Positions 25,338 through 34,129 of a stretch of DNA of 64,000 nucleotides are shown here, in pieces; the first letter of the stretch is position 1; each line of letters starts with the position of its first letter. The DNA lies in NCBI RefSeq assembly GCF_005239225.2, contig NC_133284.1, positions 32,288,339-32,352,338 of the forward strand, written 5' to 3'. Made by a program: the position numbers and the translations under genes. Source of the DNA: Populus alba (lineage: Eukaryota; Streptophyta; Magnoliopsida; Malpighiales; Salicaceae). Below the pieces are notes generated by a model, which worked only from the letters and a program-made list of their open reading frames with translations, did no database searches and was not told the origin of the DNA.

Positions 25338-25773
25338 GTAAGCATCAACTTCTAATTAGTTTCCCTTCTTTATGAACTCACATACTCAACAATAATGACA
25401 TCTTCATTTCTCATTACTGATTTATCTTGAAAAAAAATTTAATATTTGTTGCTGTATAAAATTTATGACTTTCAGTTACACTGATTTTTTCCAATAGGAA
25501 ACCAATTAACATTTGGTTAGTCAATGCTTGCTTTTCCAACATCACAACCTGATTGGGCGTCTTCATCATCTGCGTTGTTGATACAGCTTGCTGCTCATTC
25601 ACGTCCAATTCTCTACCTATATGTATAAAGCATAAAATATTTACCTCTCGCTGCTTTTGTTATGCTTGAACTAACTTTGTTAACTATCTGAACTTAACTT
25701 TTGCAACTAACTCTGTGAATATACTATCTATTCCCATATAATATGTGCAAAATTTTTTTTTACAGATTTTGAC
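25338..25773 (+). other. 3' end of RPA-like gene and Helitron 3' flank
   Basis: Follows a GT donor at 25338. It should contain the last intron and the final short exon or 3' UTR of the RPA-like gene, but I could not identify the stop codon. The subterminal part is AT-rich. Confidence 0.4.
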
Positions 25774-25804
25774 ACCCGCGGCATCGCGCGGGTATCAAGA
25801 CTAG
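25774..25804 (+). repeat. Helitron 3' terminus (hairpin plus CTAG)
   Basis: Stem ACCCGCG/CGCGGGT with loop GCATCG, a 7-base spacer ATCAAGA, then CTAG and a flanking T. The terminus at 27360-27390 has the same stem and the same spacing. Confidence 0.9.
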
Positions 25805-25805
25805 T

Positions 25806-25849
25806 AGAACTCTAAAACGCGTGGGGAAAGTACTGTAGCTTTCCCCACG
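25806..25849 (+). repeat. 44-bp motif with 11-bp-stem hairpin, copy 2
   Basis: Identical over 44 bases to 11953-11996, hairpin at 25820-25849. It diverges immediately after the hairpin: GTTTTCCC follows copy 1 and CCTCCTGT follows copy 2. Confidence 0.85.
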
Positions 25850-25904
25850 CCTCCTGTGCATAAATGAATGAAAGATTATTTTTTTTTTTTTTTTTTTTTT
25901 TTTG

Positions 25905-26180
25905 CGTCACCTCACTTTACTCATTATATTATTATTATATAGCGTCACCTCACTTTACTCATTATATTATTATTATATTATATTAATATATTATTATTAT
26001 ATTATTCGACTTTTTTTTTTACGCCTCACCTCACTTTACTCATTATATTATTATTATATTATATTAATATATTATTATTATATTATATTATATTATTCCT
26101 AAGCATAAGTGAATGAATTTTTTTTTTTTTTTACACCTCACTTTACTCATTATTAATATATTATTATTATATTATTTAAC
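25905..26180. repeat. Tandem repeat CACCTCACTTTACTCATTAT, four units
   Basis: Four units start near 25905, 25941, 26021 and 26132. Each has CACCTCACTTTACTCATTAT, except that the last begins CACCTCACTTTACTC after ACA. Each is followed by a variable ATT/ATATT run. A poly-T tract of about 26 bases precedes the first unit. Confidence 0.75.
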
Positions 26181-26249
26181 TATCTTATTTTTTTATTTTT
26201 TTATTTTTTTTAATGAAGTTTTTTTATTTAGTTTGTTGTTATTAAATTT

Positions 26250-26792
26250 TTTCTATTTAATTATCAGACTTTCATAACATGTATCCTGGCTTGACGGGTT
26301 AACTTGGTTTGATGGGTTGACCCAATTAACTTTAGGTAAACCCGTTAATTTTTTCATTTATTTAGTTATCAAACTTTCATGATGTGAATTCCAGATTTGA
26401 CGTGTTAATCCAGTTAATTCATTTTTTTTCTTTTTCTTCATTAGTTTTTTTTTCTATTAGTTTTTTTTTTCTTTTTTTTCAATCTATTTAATTATCACAC
26501 TTTTATGACACGACCTTATAGCCAGACCCACATCCAAGACTATTAGATCTGGTATTACAGCCACCTCCACTTAAACTTGGATCATGCAAGTTTGATGTTA
26601 TTATTAATATTATAAATATTATTTTTAGGTCAGGTGTTGCAGCCAAACTCAAGACACTGTAACACTGGACCGAGGAATAAAATAACGGGTTTACCCAGAA
26701 TTAATTGGGTTAACCCATCAAATCAAGTTAACCTGTCAAGCTCAGGACACGTATCATGAAAGTATGAAAGTCTGATAATTAAATAGAAAGAA
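26250..26792. repeat. Imperfect inverted repeat, ~100-bp arms
   Basis: The left arm (about 26250-26350) reads CTATTTAATTATCAGACTTTC, then CTTGACGGGTTAACTTG and GGGTAAACCCG-like sequence. The right arm (about 26685-26792) is its reverse complement with scattered mismatches. The loop of about 330 bases includes one copy of the direct repeat listed next. Confidence 0.65.
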
Positions 26793-27295
26793 AATTAACT
26801 TTAACAAACTAAACTAAATGAAAAAAATAACTCGTCAAATCAGGTCAACCCATCAAACTCGAGATCTGTATCATGAAAATCTGATAACCAAATAAAAAAA
26901 TTTAACATTAACAAACTAAATCAAACAAAAAAAATCATTAAAAAAAATTAAATTCTATTTAGTTATCAAACTTTCATGACGCAAATCCAAGGTTTTACGG
27001 GATAACCTGGTTTAAAGGGTTAACCCAATTAATTTAATTTTTTTTTCTTTCTTCATTAGTTTTTTCCTTTCTGTTGATTTTTTTTCTTTGTTTTTTTTTA
27101 ATTAATTTATTTAATTATCACACTTTTATAACACGACCTTATAGCCAGACCCACATCCAAAATTCTTGAGTCCGGTGTTGCAATTAGACTCACTTAAACT
27201 TGGGTCATGTAAGTTTAATTTTATTATTAATATTCTAAATATTACTTTTAGGTCAGGCGTTGCAGCCAAACCCAAGATTCTTGGGTATGGCCTTG
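26505..27295. repeat. ~170 bp direct repeat in the small Helitron
   Basis: Copies at about 26490-26660 and 27110-27290 share ACACGACCTTATAGCCAGAC, CACTTAAACTTGG and TTTTAGGTCAGG-GTTGCAGCC. Diverged and non-coding. Confidence 0.65.
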
Positions 27296-27390
27296 CAAAA
27301 AAATCCAAGATTTTTAAATTTTTATTGTTTTTTTTTTATATTTTTATACAAAAAAAATGACCCGCGGCATAGCGCGGGTACCAAGGCTAG

Positions 27391-28023
27391 TAATCTTATC
27401 AAGGACGTGATGAGGTAATTGCTGATGCTAAAATAAGTTTTGATTTTTCTCTCGAGGTTTTGAAAAAAAAAAAAAAATTACTTCAATTATTGAATAAATG
27501 GCCTGTTCATATACATATCTTGTTCATGGCCCCCGTTATTGAATTTAATTTTTAAATTGACTCGATATTCTTTTATATAAGCTCCGAGTTGCTGAATCCC
27601 CATGGATAATTACCAAAATTATCTTGTAAAAAAATATTTTATTCATAAAACTCATCAAATTGTTTTTATAACTGAAAATCCAAAATAAAATTTTCATACC
27701 AGGAAACTTACACATCCAGTCTCACCTGGCTCTGTAACCAATTTGGAATATTTTGGGTGTAAAATTTTATTTTAGAATTACACAGATAGACAAATATCTT
27801 GATGGGCTTTTTCTATAAAATTTCTTACAAGGCTATATACTGTGTTAATAAAATTTAATTTATATATACATTTATATTTTATTACACAACATGTATTTGT
27901 AATAAAATGCTGTGGTAAAAAAATAAAATTTAATTCATATGGTAATTTTCATCTTCACAGGGTTGCAGCTGTGGTAAGAAAAAATGCTTGCTTAAAATAG
28001 TGGCGTAAACAACCGTCATTAAA
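27391..28023. other. Intergenic, no gene supported
   Basis: AT-rich. The sequence starting TAATCTTATC is the 3' flank of the second Helitron. Nothing else is recognised. Confidence 0.4.
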
Positions 28024-28844
28024 GAGTGTGTTTGGCATTGCGGTAGCTGTTGTGGTTGTGGTTTAAAAAAAGTTGTTTTATAAAAAGTACTTTTAGTTGA
28101 GTTTGATTTGAAAAAATAGGTGTTTGGTTAAAACTATGGTTGAAATTGAAGTTGAAGAAAAAGTAGTTTAATGTGTTTGGTTAAAAATAATTTTAAAATT
28201 GAGGTTATAAAATAATTTTAAAAATATATATTAGTACTTATGATTTTTAATTTAAATATTGTAGATTTAACTATTGCTATTTTATCATGAAATAAATCAT
28301 ACTTTATATAAAATATTTTTTATTATTTCATAAAACCATTTATAATTTCATTACATACGAAATACATCAAACAAAAACTATATTTTTTATAATATTTTTA
28401 GCATGTAATAAAATTAGATAAAATATTATCAGGTATAAATTTCACTCTAAACTAATTTATTTTTTTTAAATGTTAAAAAAATAACACACTAAAAAAATAA
28501 CACACACTTATTAAAAAAAAAAACAAGAAGAAGACGCAGGCAAGTGAACAGTGCAAGAGAATTGCACTGTTCACTGGTTTTGAGTGAACAGTGCAGTTCT
28601 CCTGCACTGTTCACATGAACAGTATACACTATATACTGTTCATGTTAATTGCACTGTTCATTGAACAGTGCAATTAACATGTACAGTAAAAAAAAGCATA
28701 AAGTTATTGTTTTCCGTTTCATGCGTTAAAAACGCAAAATTCAAGTGGGCCCAATGAACAGTAAAATGCTTTTTTCTTTAACCAAACGGCTGGGCGCTGC
28801 GTTTTCCATGAAACGCAGCCGCAGCCGCAGAGCCAAACGGGCTC
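28024..28844. mobile_element. Tourist/Harbinger-like MITE with hairpin core
   Basis: Terminal inverted repeats: left GAGTGTGTTTGGCATTGCGG, right end (reverse complement) GAGCCCGTTTGGCTCTGCGG. The flanking 3-bp AAA on both sides may be the target duplication. The 821-bp element has no coding capacity and includes four consecutive hairpins at 28544-28678. The GAG-GTTTGG termini match those of the repeat at 42996-43203, which has a TTA duplication. Confidence 0.65.
28544..28678. repeat. Four consecutive perfect hairpins
   Basis: Stems: GTGAACAGTGCAA at 28544-28574 (13 bp), GTGAACAGTGCAG at 28584-28614 (13 bp), ATGAACAGTATA at 28615-28643 (about 13 bp) and GTTAATTGCACTGTTCA at 28644-28678 (17 bp, one-base loop). 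All carry GAACAGT. Lies inside the MITE. Confidence 0.9.
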
Positions 28845-28847
28845 AAA

Positions 28848-28894
28848 GTGTGTGTGCGTGTGTGCGTGTGTGCGTGTGCGTGCGTGTGTGTGTG
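28848..28894. repeat. GTGTGC microsatellite
   Basis: Alternating GTGTGTGCGTGT repeats directly after the MITE. Confidence 0.8.
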
Positions 28895-29159
28895 TTTTAA
28901 AACAGGTCAGTCGTGGACTACAGGGACTGGTTGCGCCTCGCCCTGGCACAAACAAATGGAGGCATGTCCGGTTTTTTTTTTTCAAATGGAGGCTGACGTA
29001 TCATACACTTAATTTAAAAAAAAAATCATATGAAGCGTCAGCACTAAATTATTTTAAAAAATATATAGCATAACTTAAATAAGATAAATGTCATATTATT
29101 TTGTACTCTAAATTATATTATATTTTAAAAAGCATGGAAAAATACTATACAACAACGAG
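28895..29159. other. Intergenic, no gene supported
   Basis: Short AT-rich stretch, nothing recognised. Confidence 0.3.
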
Positions 29160-29510
29160 AAATATAAACTCATTATACTGTGAACTACACTATAAATATA
29201 GAGTATTTGCATTGTAAATAACATTGTAGCACTATGGAGCATTGTTTTTTTTGTTTTTTAATTAAAAAGTGCTGTTAGGTTTGGCTTGGTCGTTAGACCC
29301 AATATTATTGGGTTTGGTTCACAGCCAAACCCAAGAAAAAACAATGTGCAATTATTGTGTGCATATGTTTGTATTGTAGACTGCACTTTAGGCATACAGT
29401 GTTTACACTGTAAACGACATTGTTGCACCAAGGAGCGTTATCTTTGTTGTTTTTTAATCAAAAAGTGTTGTTGGATTTTACCAGACCGCCAAACCTAAGG
29501 CTATTGGGTC
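29160..29510. repeat. Two-unit repeat related to 6290-6780
   Basis: Two units, at about 29190-29300 and 29395-29505, share a TTTACACTGTAAA/TTGCATTGTAAA-type block, ACATTGT-GCAC, GGAGC and TTTTTTAATYAAAAAGTGYTGTTRG, then phrases such as CCAAACCCAA. This is the reverse orientation of the array at 6290-6780. Confidence 0.55.
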
Positions 29511-30319
29511 TCTCTCCTCATTCAAACCCAATCGTCTTGGATCTAGCGCTTTATACTTTTCATAATTGTTTTATATTTTTAAAAAAATTATTAAATTATT
29601 ATGGAGTACAAGTCAATATACTAGTTCCAGTCATTTCATGTTATTGAAAAGTTAAGAGGAAAGTTTTGGGATAAAAAACTTATTTTAAAATTTGTTTTGA
29701 CCTAAAAATTCTAGAAAGAAATCTAATAAATTCAACCTAAAAATTCCCACCCTTGATTAAAAAAAAAAAATAAACTACATAACAAAACTTTTTCAAGCTT
29801 CAATTTTTTTTCCTTGATAATATAAAGAATCTAAGTTATCTTAATGAAACTTTTCTTCTTAATAAAAACTCATTGATATTAATATTAGCCAACCCACCTT
29901 TCACCCTTCTTCTTTTTCCCTGCAATCTCTGAACTTTCAAAAACTGAAAGGTGAAAAAATAAATTCTAGGACCTGAATTTTAAGTCCATAATCTTTAGGG
30001 ACCAACTAAATTGCACAAGTCAAACTTTAGGGACCAGAATGTAATTTGATGTGCTTTTTAAACACTGGGCTCTGTTTTATTTTTATTTTTGTTTACTTTG
30101 TCATTGTTATTCTAATTATTTCAAGTATAATAAAATTTATATCTAGTAAAATCAGTTTTTAAAACAATGCTAAAATTTTATACATGCGAAAGCATGTAAA
30201 TAAAGAAAACAATACTTTAACGTGTAAAACTATATTAATATAACAGGAAAGAATTTGATTAAAAAATTAAATTAAATTATAAAATAAAAAATAATAATGC
30301 GGGATAAATAATAATATTT
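29511..30319. other. Intergenic, no gene supported
   Basis: AT-rich, with the phrase TTTAGGGACCA twice (near 29993 and 30029), a small dispersed-repeat feature. No gene. Confidence 0.35.
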
Positions 30320-30510
30320 AGAATCTATTTGATATTGTAATATTAAGTGGTTTTTAAACTTAAAAATATTTTAAAATAATATTTTTTTATTGTTAAAATG
30401 TATTTTTAACATTGATATATTAAAATGATTTGAAAATATTAAAAATATCAATTTAAAGTAAAAATGAAATAAATTTAATTAATTAAAAAAAAAAAACATA
30501 AATTTTACCA
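30320..30510. repeat. MITE-like AT-rich repeat
   Basis: Core TTTAACATTGATATATTAAAATGATTTG resembles the family at 7690 and 9892. Boundaries uncertain. Confidence 0.35.
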
Positions 30511-30523
30511 TGGTATGCGAGAG

Positions 30524-30727
30524 CATAGTTTTGAAACCCGGTACAACCCAGAATGACTTGGCAAGACCTGAATACGAATTCATTGACTTTTATTTTTTTA
30601 CTAAAAAAAATATTATTTTTATTTTTTAACATAAAAGATTTTAACTAGGTCAACTTAATAACTCGATTAAAACTTGAAATTTAAATTTTGAACTGAACCG
30701 GTTACCAGACCGGTTCTTAAAACTATG
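30524..30727. mobile_element. 204-bp MITE, hAT-like 8-bp target duplication
   Basis: Termini CATAGTTTTGAAACCCGG and, inverted, CATAGTTTTAAGAACCGG. Flanked by TGCGAGAG (30516-30523) and TGTGAGAG (30728-30735), an 8-bp duplication with one mismatch as expected for hAT elements. No coding capacity. Confidence 0.7.
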
Positions 30728-30735
30728 TGTGAGAG

Positions 30736-32960
30736 CGTGGACAAATAGAAGATTCTGTTTTCATTTCGCTACTTGAATAGGAAAAGAACGCTGATCCCCG
30801 AGGCCTCTGCCACAGTAGCCTGTGAGATGGCATTAATTAGCACATTGTCCGAGTACAGGCCCAGGTTAGAGTGTTCAGTCCTCGTATACAGAATCAATCC
30901 ACGGAGGAAATGGATCATGGGAACAGGTAAACAGAATGCGGTGCTCTCAAAAAATAAAATAAAATAAATCACGAAGATATCTTCGGATTAAAATGTAAAT
31001 TTTGCTAACCTGCATCACCTCAGGCGAACTTTTTCTTAGAACGGAGGAGAAGTAAGTTTAAAAAGAAAAAACTAATATTCGACCATTATAATTTTTACTG
31101 ATATGCGCATCACAGATTTATCCTCGTGAGATAACATGTCCTTCTCGAGGACATCGCCGTGTGGTTACTGAAGCATTGTCGTTTTGGAGCCCCCGCAGCT
31201 CTCCCACATGTTAACTGTTAGGTTATAGGGTGATAGGTCCAACACACCCCTTCAAGTCTTGGTACAACAACACTTGTTAAAAAAAGATATCTTGAATAGT
31301 TTGAATATAATTGTGATTTTAGATTAATTTTTTTTTTACATAAATGCTATTTGAAATAGTTGTTGTATAGTGAATATTTCAAAAAAAAATTATAAATTAA
31401 TTAACCTAAATAATAGTTAATAATTTTTTTTATAAAAATTCAATAATTAAAAGATAAGATTTAAGATTCAATAACTAAAAAATAAATTTTATAAAAATTT
31501 TAAAAATAACTAAAAGATATCTTGAATAGTTTGAATACAATTGTGTTATTTTTTTTGAAACTTTCATTGAACAATATTAGAATTTTAAAAATTAATTAAT
31601 CTAAGTAAAAATTAATAAATTTTTTTTATAAAAATTTAATAACCAAAAGACAAGATTAAAAATACAAAGACCAATAAATAAATAGGAGATGAAAGTGATT
31701 TGATAAAGAGAGAGAAATGAGGAAATAAAAGCAAGGAAAAAAAAGGGTTGTTGGGGACATATCTGGATTTTATTTTTAACGCACCCCATACCGTTATAAA
31801 GATTTTAATGAAATAATTCTAAGTACACAATAGAAAAACATAAAACAACATCATAAATAACCCTAACTTAATTCAGAACAAAACTTTTAACAAATCACGG
31901 CAATGTTTAGTGGTTTTTTAAGGTTTGTTTAGAATTATCTTATTAAAATCTTTCTAACAGTACTGAATGTGTCGAAAACAAAGCTCCGATGTGTCCCAAT
32001 TAATCCATTCTCGTTTCGTCATTGGATCTTGAATTTCATTTCTTAGCCATTGAATTTTCATAAAATTGTGAGTTGACTTTTTATGAATGTTAATTAAATT
32101 AAAAGAAATATAATTTTTAAAACAACCATTATTTCCAATTTCTTTTATGTTCAAACTATATTATTTTCAATACTCATGAAACTGCATTAAAATTCTAAAA
32201 TACCCTTCGTCCGATATATTCAAAAGTAGGGGTGAGCAAAAAAGTTGACAAACTGAGAAAACTAGAAAAAAATAACTGAAAAAACAGAACCAAGAAAAAA
32301 AATAGATTAAACATATTATAATATTTTTTAAAAAATTTGTTTTGGTTTGGTTTCAATTTAATAAGTTTTAAATAAAAAAACTGAACAAAACCAGTTTAGT
32401 CAAGAAAAAAACCAAACTGAACTTAACTAAAAAAACTTGAACCGGATCAAAAAGAATCCATTAGAAAGTAAAAAAAAAAAAACATATAATTTGTCATTTT
32501 TAATATAAAATAACCAAACTAAACCGAAACCGGTTGGTTGGAACTGATTTTTTTTTAAAAAAACTTATAAAATCTTAACTTGATTACTTTTATAGGTAAA
32601 ATCTGAATCAATCCAAAAATAAGCAATGCTTTCTTTTCTTTTCTCTTTGTATTGTTGTCCCAATAGTTGACTGGAATTCGCCCGCTCTCCTTGTTCTTTG
32701 CTCTTGAACCACGCAGCATTTTAATAACGTCAAGCCCAACTTTAGAATAATGGCCCTAAAATGATCCATGCAAAAGCCTAATCAGTAGAGATGATAAATT
32801 AATCCATACCTAATCGATATTATCTCGACAGGAATAATATAATATTTTTTAGATATTTGTTTTATTTAAAAAATAATAAATATAATATGAATATTATCAA
32901 ACCTAACCTGAAACTCATCCAGTCCAGCCCCAAATATATATATTTATTGAATATTTAGAT

Positions 32961-32997
<37 letters not shown>

Positions 32998-33160
32998 CAC
33001 GGATTATTCCAGTATTTTTCATTAAAAAAAGAAAAGAAAAGGACGAACAGAATTTTCGAGCGTGAAAGTTTGTAGATGCTGATGAAGGTGGTGGTACAGA
33101 GCGAGGAGGGTTCTGATGTACTTGAACATAAAGCCTAATTGATCCAAGCAAATAACGTAA
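30736..33160. other. Intergenic, no gene supported
   Basis: Contains a less AT-rich piece (30770-30960) whose minus strand is open for 67 codons with a codon-like look, but it matches no family I recognise. It also contains a diverged repeat, TAAAAGATATCTTGAATAGTTTGAATA-like, at about 31285 and 31510. A (TA)n microsatellite lies at about 32969-32992. The rest is AT-rich. Confidence 0.35.
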
Positions 33161-33388
33161 AGCCCATTTCTTGAATTACTGCTACTGGCTGCCCTCAGTT
33201 ATCCACACAAATTCAGAGCTGAGAACAGTAAAAATGTCCCATCTAAAACTAAATGGGCTTTTTTTGACAAGAAAAGCCCATGATTGAATAACCACTGAAC
33301 ATCTTAAAACTTCAAAGCCCATTTACTAAGGTCAATTCAGTACTTTCCTAAGGCAATTAGGGTAAACCCTCGAACCACTTATTTAAAG
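33161..33388 (+). promoter_or_regulatory. Site II / telo-box promoter of the snoRNA cluster
   Basis: Four site II elements (TGGGCT, either strand) at 33161-33166, 33254-33259, 33275-33280 and 33316-33321. They are followed by a telo-box core AAACCCT at 33364-33370 and a TATA-like TTATTTAAAG at 33379-33388. In plants this pairing is characteristic of snoRNA and ribosomal-protein gene promoters. It lies about 250 bases before the first predicted snoRNA, in the right orientation. Confidence 0.7.
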
Positions 33389-33639
33389 AATCCGCAGAAG
33401 AGCCGTTCTCTCATATCCTCATCTCACTCTATAAAACAAGGTTTCCCAGTCTTCGTATAGCGTCGATGAATTTTCTACAGCAACTGCTCATTAGGTTTTG
33501 TGTTCTTCCCCTTCTTTTAGCTTAGGACTATCAAAGTCAAGATCTCTATTTGAAAATTAATCTTTGGTATTTTCTTTGTTTTTTTTTCAAATCCACTAGA
33601 GGTTGTTTTTTACTCCTTTTATGATTATGAATAAGAGTA

Positions 33640-33784
33640 GGCTTCACTATCTGGTCAGCGTGGATTATCAATTCCCGTATGACTCGTTCCCTTGAAGCAA
33701 AAGTGTTTGTGTTGCTTCTTTAAATTTATCTCCCTCAGCCCTTCATTTTGTTGCTTTGGGAGTACACCTGGGGCAACTACATTC
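33640..33784 (+). ncRNA. H/ACA-like snoRNA, candidate 1
   Basis: Predicted pseudouridylation guide in the nucleolus. The 5' hairpin is closed by GCTTCA (33641-33646) with TGAAGC (33693-33698). The 3' hairpin is closed by GTTGCTTC (33711-33718) with GGGGCAAC (33770-33777), allowing G-U pairs, and has an inner stem CTCCC/GGGAG. ACA at 33779-33781 is exactly three bases before the predicted 3' end. The H box between the hairpins is weak: AAAAGTG, with no perfect ANANNA. It shares the GGCTTCAC start and the CAACTACATTC/GAACTACATTC end with the copy at 33991-34129, so the two are probably paralogues. Target not determined. Confidence 0.6.
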
Positions 33785-33837
33785 CATTATTCAATTTCTT
33801 CTTTTGTTCTTCAAAAAATCGGAGGTCATAGCATTAA

Positions 33838-33923
33838 AGGAACAGTGATGAGTCAATACAGACCTGTAATGACTTGCGGCAATGATCGCAACTCTTTATG
33901 AACATCTAAGGGACTGAGTTCTT
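33838..33923 (+). ncRNA. C/D box snoRNA
   Basis: Predicted 2'-O-methylation guide. C box GTGATGA at 33845-33851, D box CTGA at 33914-33917, and a short terminal stem AGGAAC (33838-33843) with GTTCTT (33918-33923) that brings the boxes together. Length is about 86 bases, normal for the class. It lies between the two H/ACA candidates in the same orientation, as expected for a plant polycistronic snoRNA cluster. The guide target was not assigned. Confidence 0.7.
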
Positions 33924-33990
33924 CTTAATGCTTTTATTGTACCTTTTTTTTGCAAATTATGTTTTTGGTTTAGGTTTTACTAATATCTGA

Positions 33991-34129
33991 GGCTTCACAT
34001 CAGTACTTCATAAAAGCTAAATCTAAGTTGATTAGCTTATGCTTATGTTAGTGAAGCCTAAATAAATTGTTCCCCTCGCTATCCAGAGCGGCGTTCTGTG
34101 TTGCATTTGGACGTCGGGGAACTACATTC
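33991..34129 (+). ncRNA. H/ACA snoRNA, candidate 2
   Basis: Best-formed member of the cluster. The 5' hairpin has closing stem GGCTTCAC (33991-33998) / GTGAAGCC (34051-34058) and inner stem AAGCTAA / TTAGCTT, leaving an internal pocket. The H box AAATAA (34060-34065) fits ANANNA. The 3' hairpin has closing stem GTTCCCC (34069-34075) / GGGGAAC (34116-34122). The ACA box is at 34124-34126, followed by TTC and the 3' end. All elements of a two-hairpin H/ACA RNA are in place. The guide target was not assigned. Confidence 0.8.

Larger units (their letters stand above)
11953..25804 (+). mobile_element. Large Helitron carrying Rep/helicase and RPA-like genes
   Basis: Rolling-circle transposon. The 3' end is clear: ACCCGCG, a 6-nt loop and CGCGGGT (25774-25793), then 7 bases, then CTAG at 25801-25804 followed by T. 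This is the hairpin-plus-CTRR terminus of plant Helitrons. Inside are a Rep/PIF1-like helicase (16878-21710) and an RPA-like gene (22376-25337), both on the plus strand. The 5' end is less certain. I place it at a 44-bp motif (11953-11996) because the same motif starts the second Helitron right after this one ends. The canonical 5' TC could be TCTAAAACG at 11958, but the base before it is C, not the expected A. The 5' part (12.0-16.8 kb) holds repeats and other insertions, so the length may be inflated by nesting. Confidence 0.75.
25806..27390 (+). mobile_element. Non-autonomous Helitron in tandem with the first
   Basis: Begins two bases after the first element's CTAG with an exact copy of its 44-bp 5' motif (25806-25849). 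It ends with the same kind of terminus: ACCCGCG, loop GCATAG, CGCGGGT, 7 bases, CTAG at 27387-27390. It has no coding capacity and is filled with tandem and inverted repeats. It is probably mobilised by the Rep/helicase of a relative such as its neighbour. The 5' border is uncertain by a few bases. Confidence 0.75.

Noticed and set aside
30769..30972. 67-codon minus-strand frame with codon-like look
   Set aside because: No family recognised, no splice signals that build a gene, and the plus strand is equally open.
33692..33901. 69-codon plus-strand frame
   Set aside because: It overlaps the H/ACA and C/D snoRNA candidates, whose paired structure explains the sequence better than a protein.
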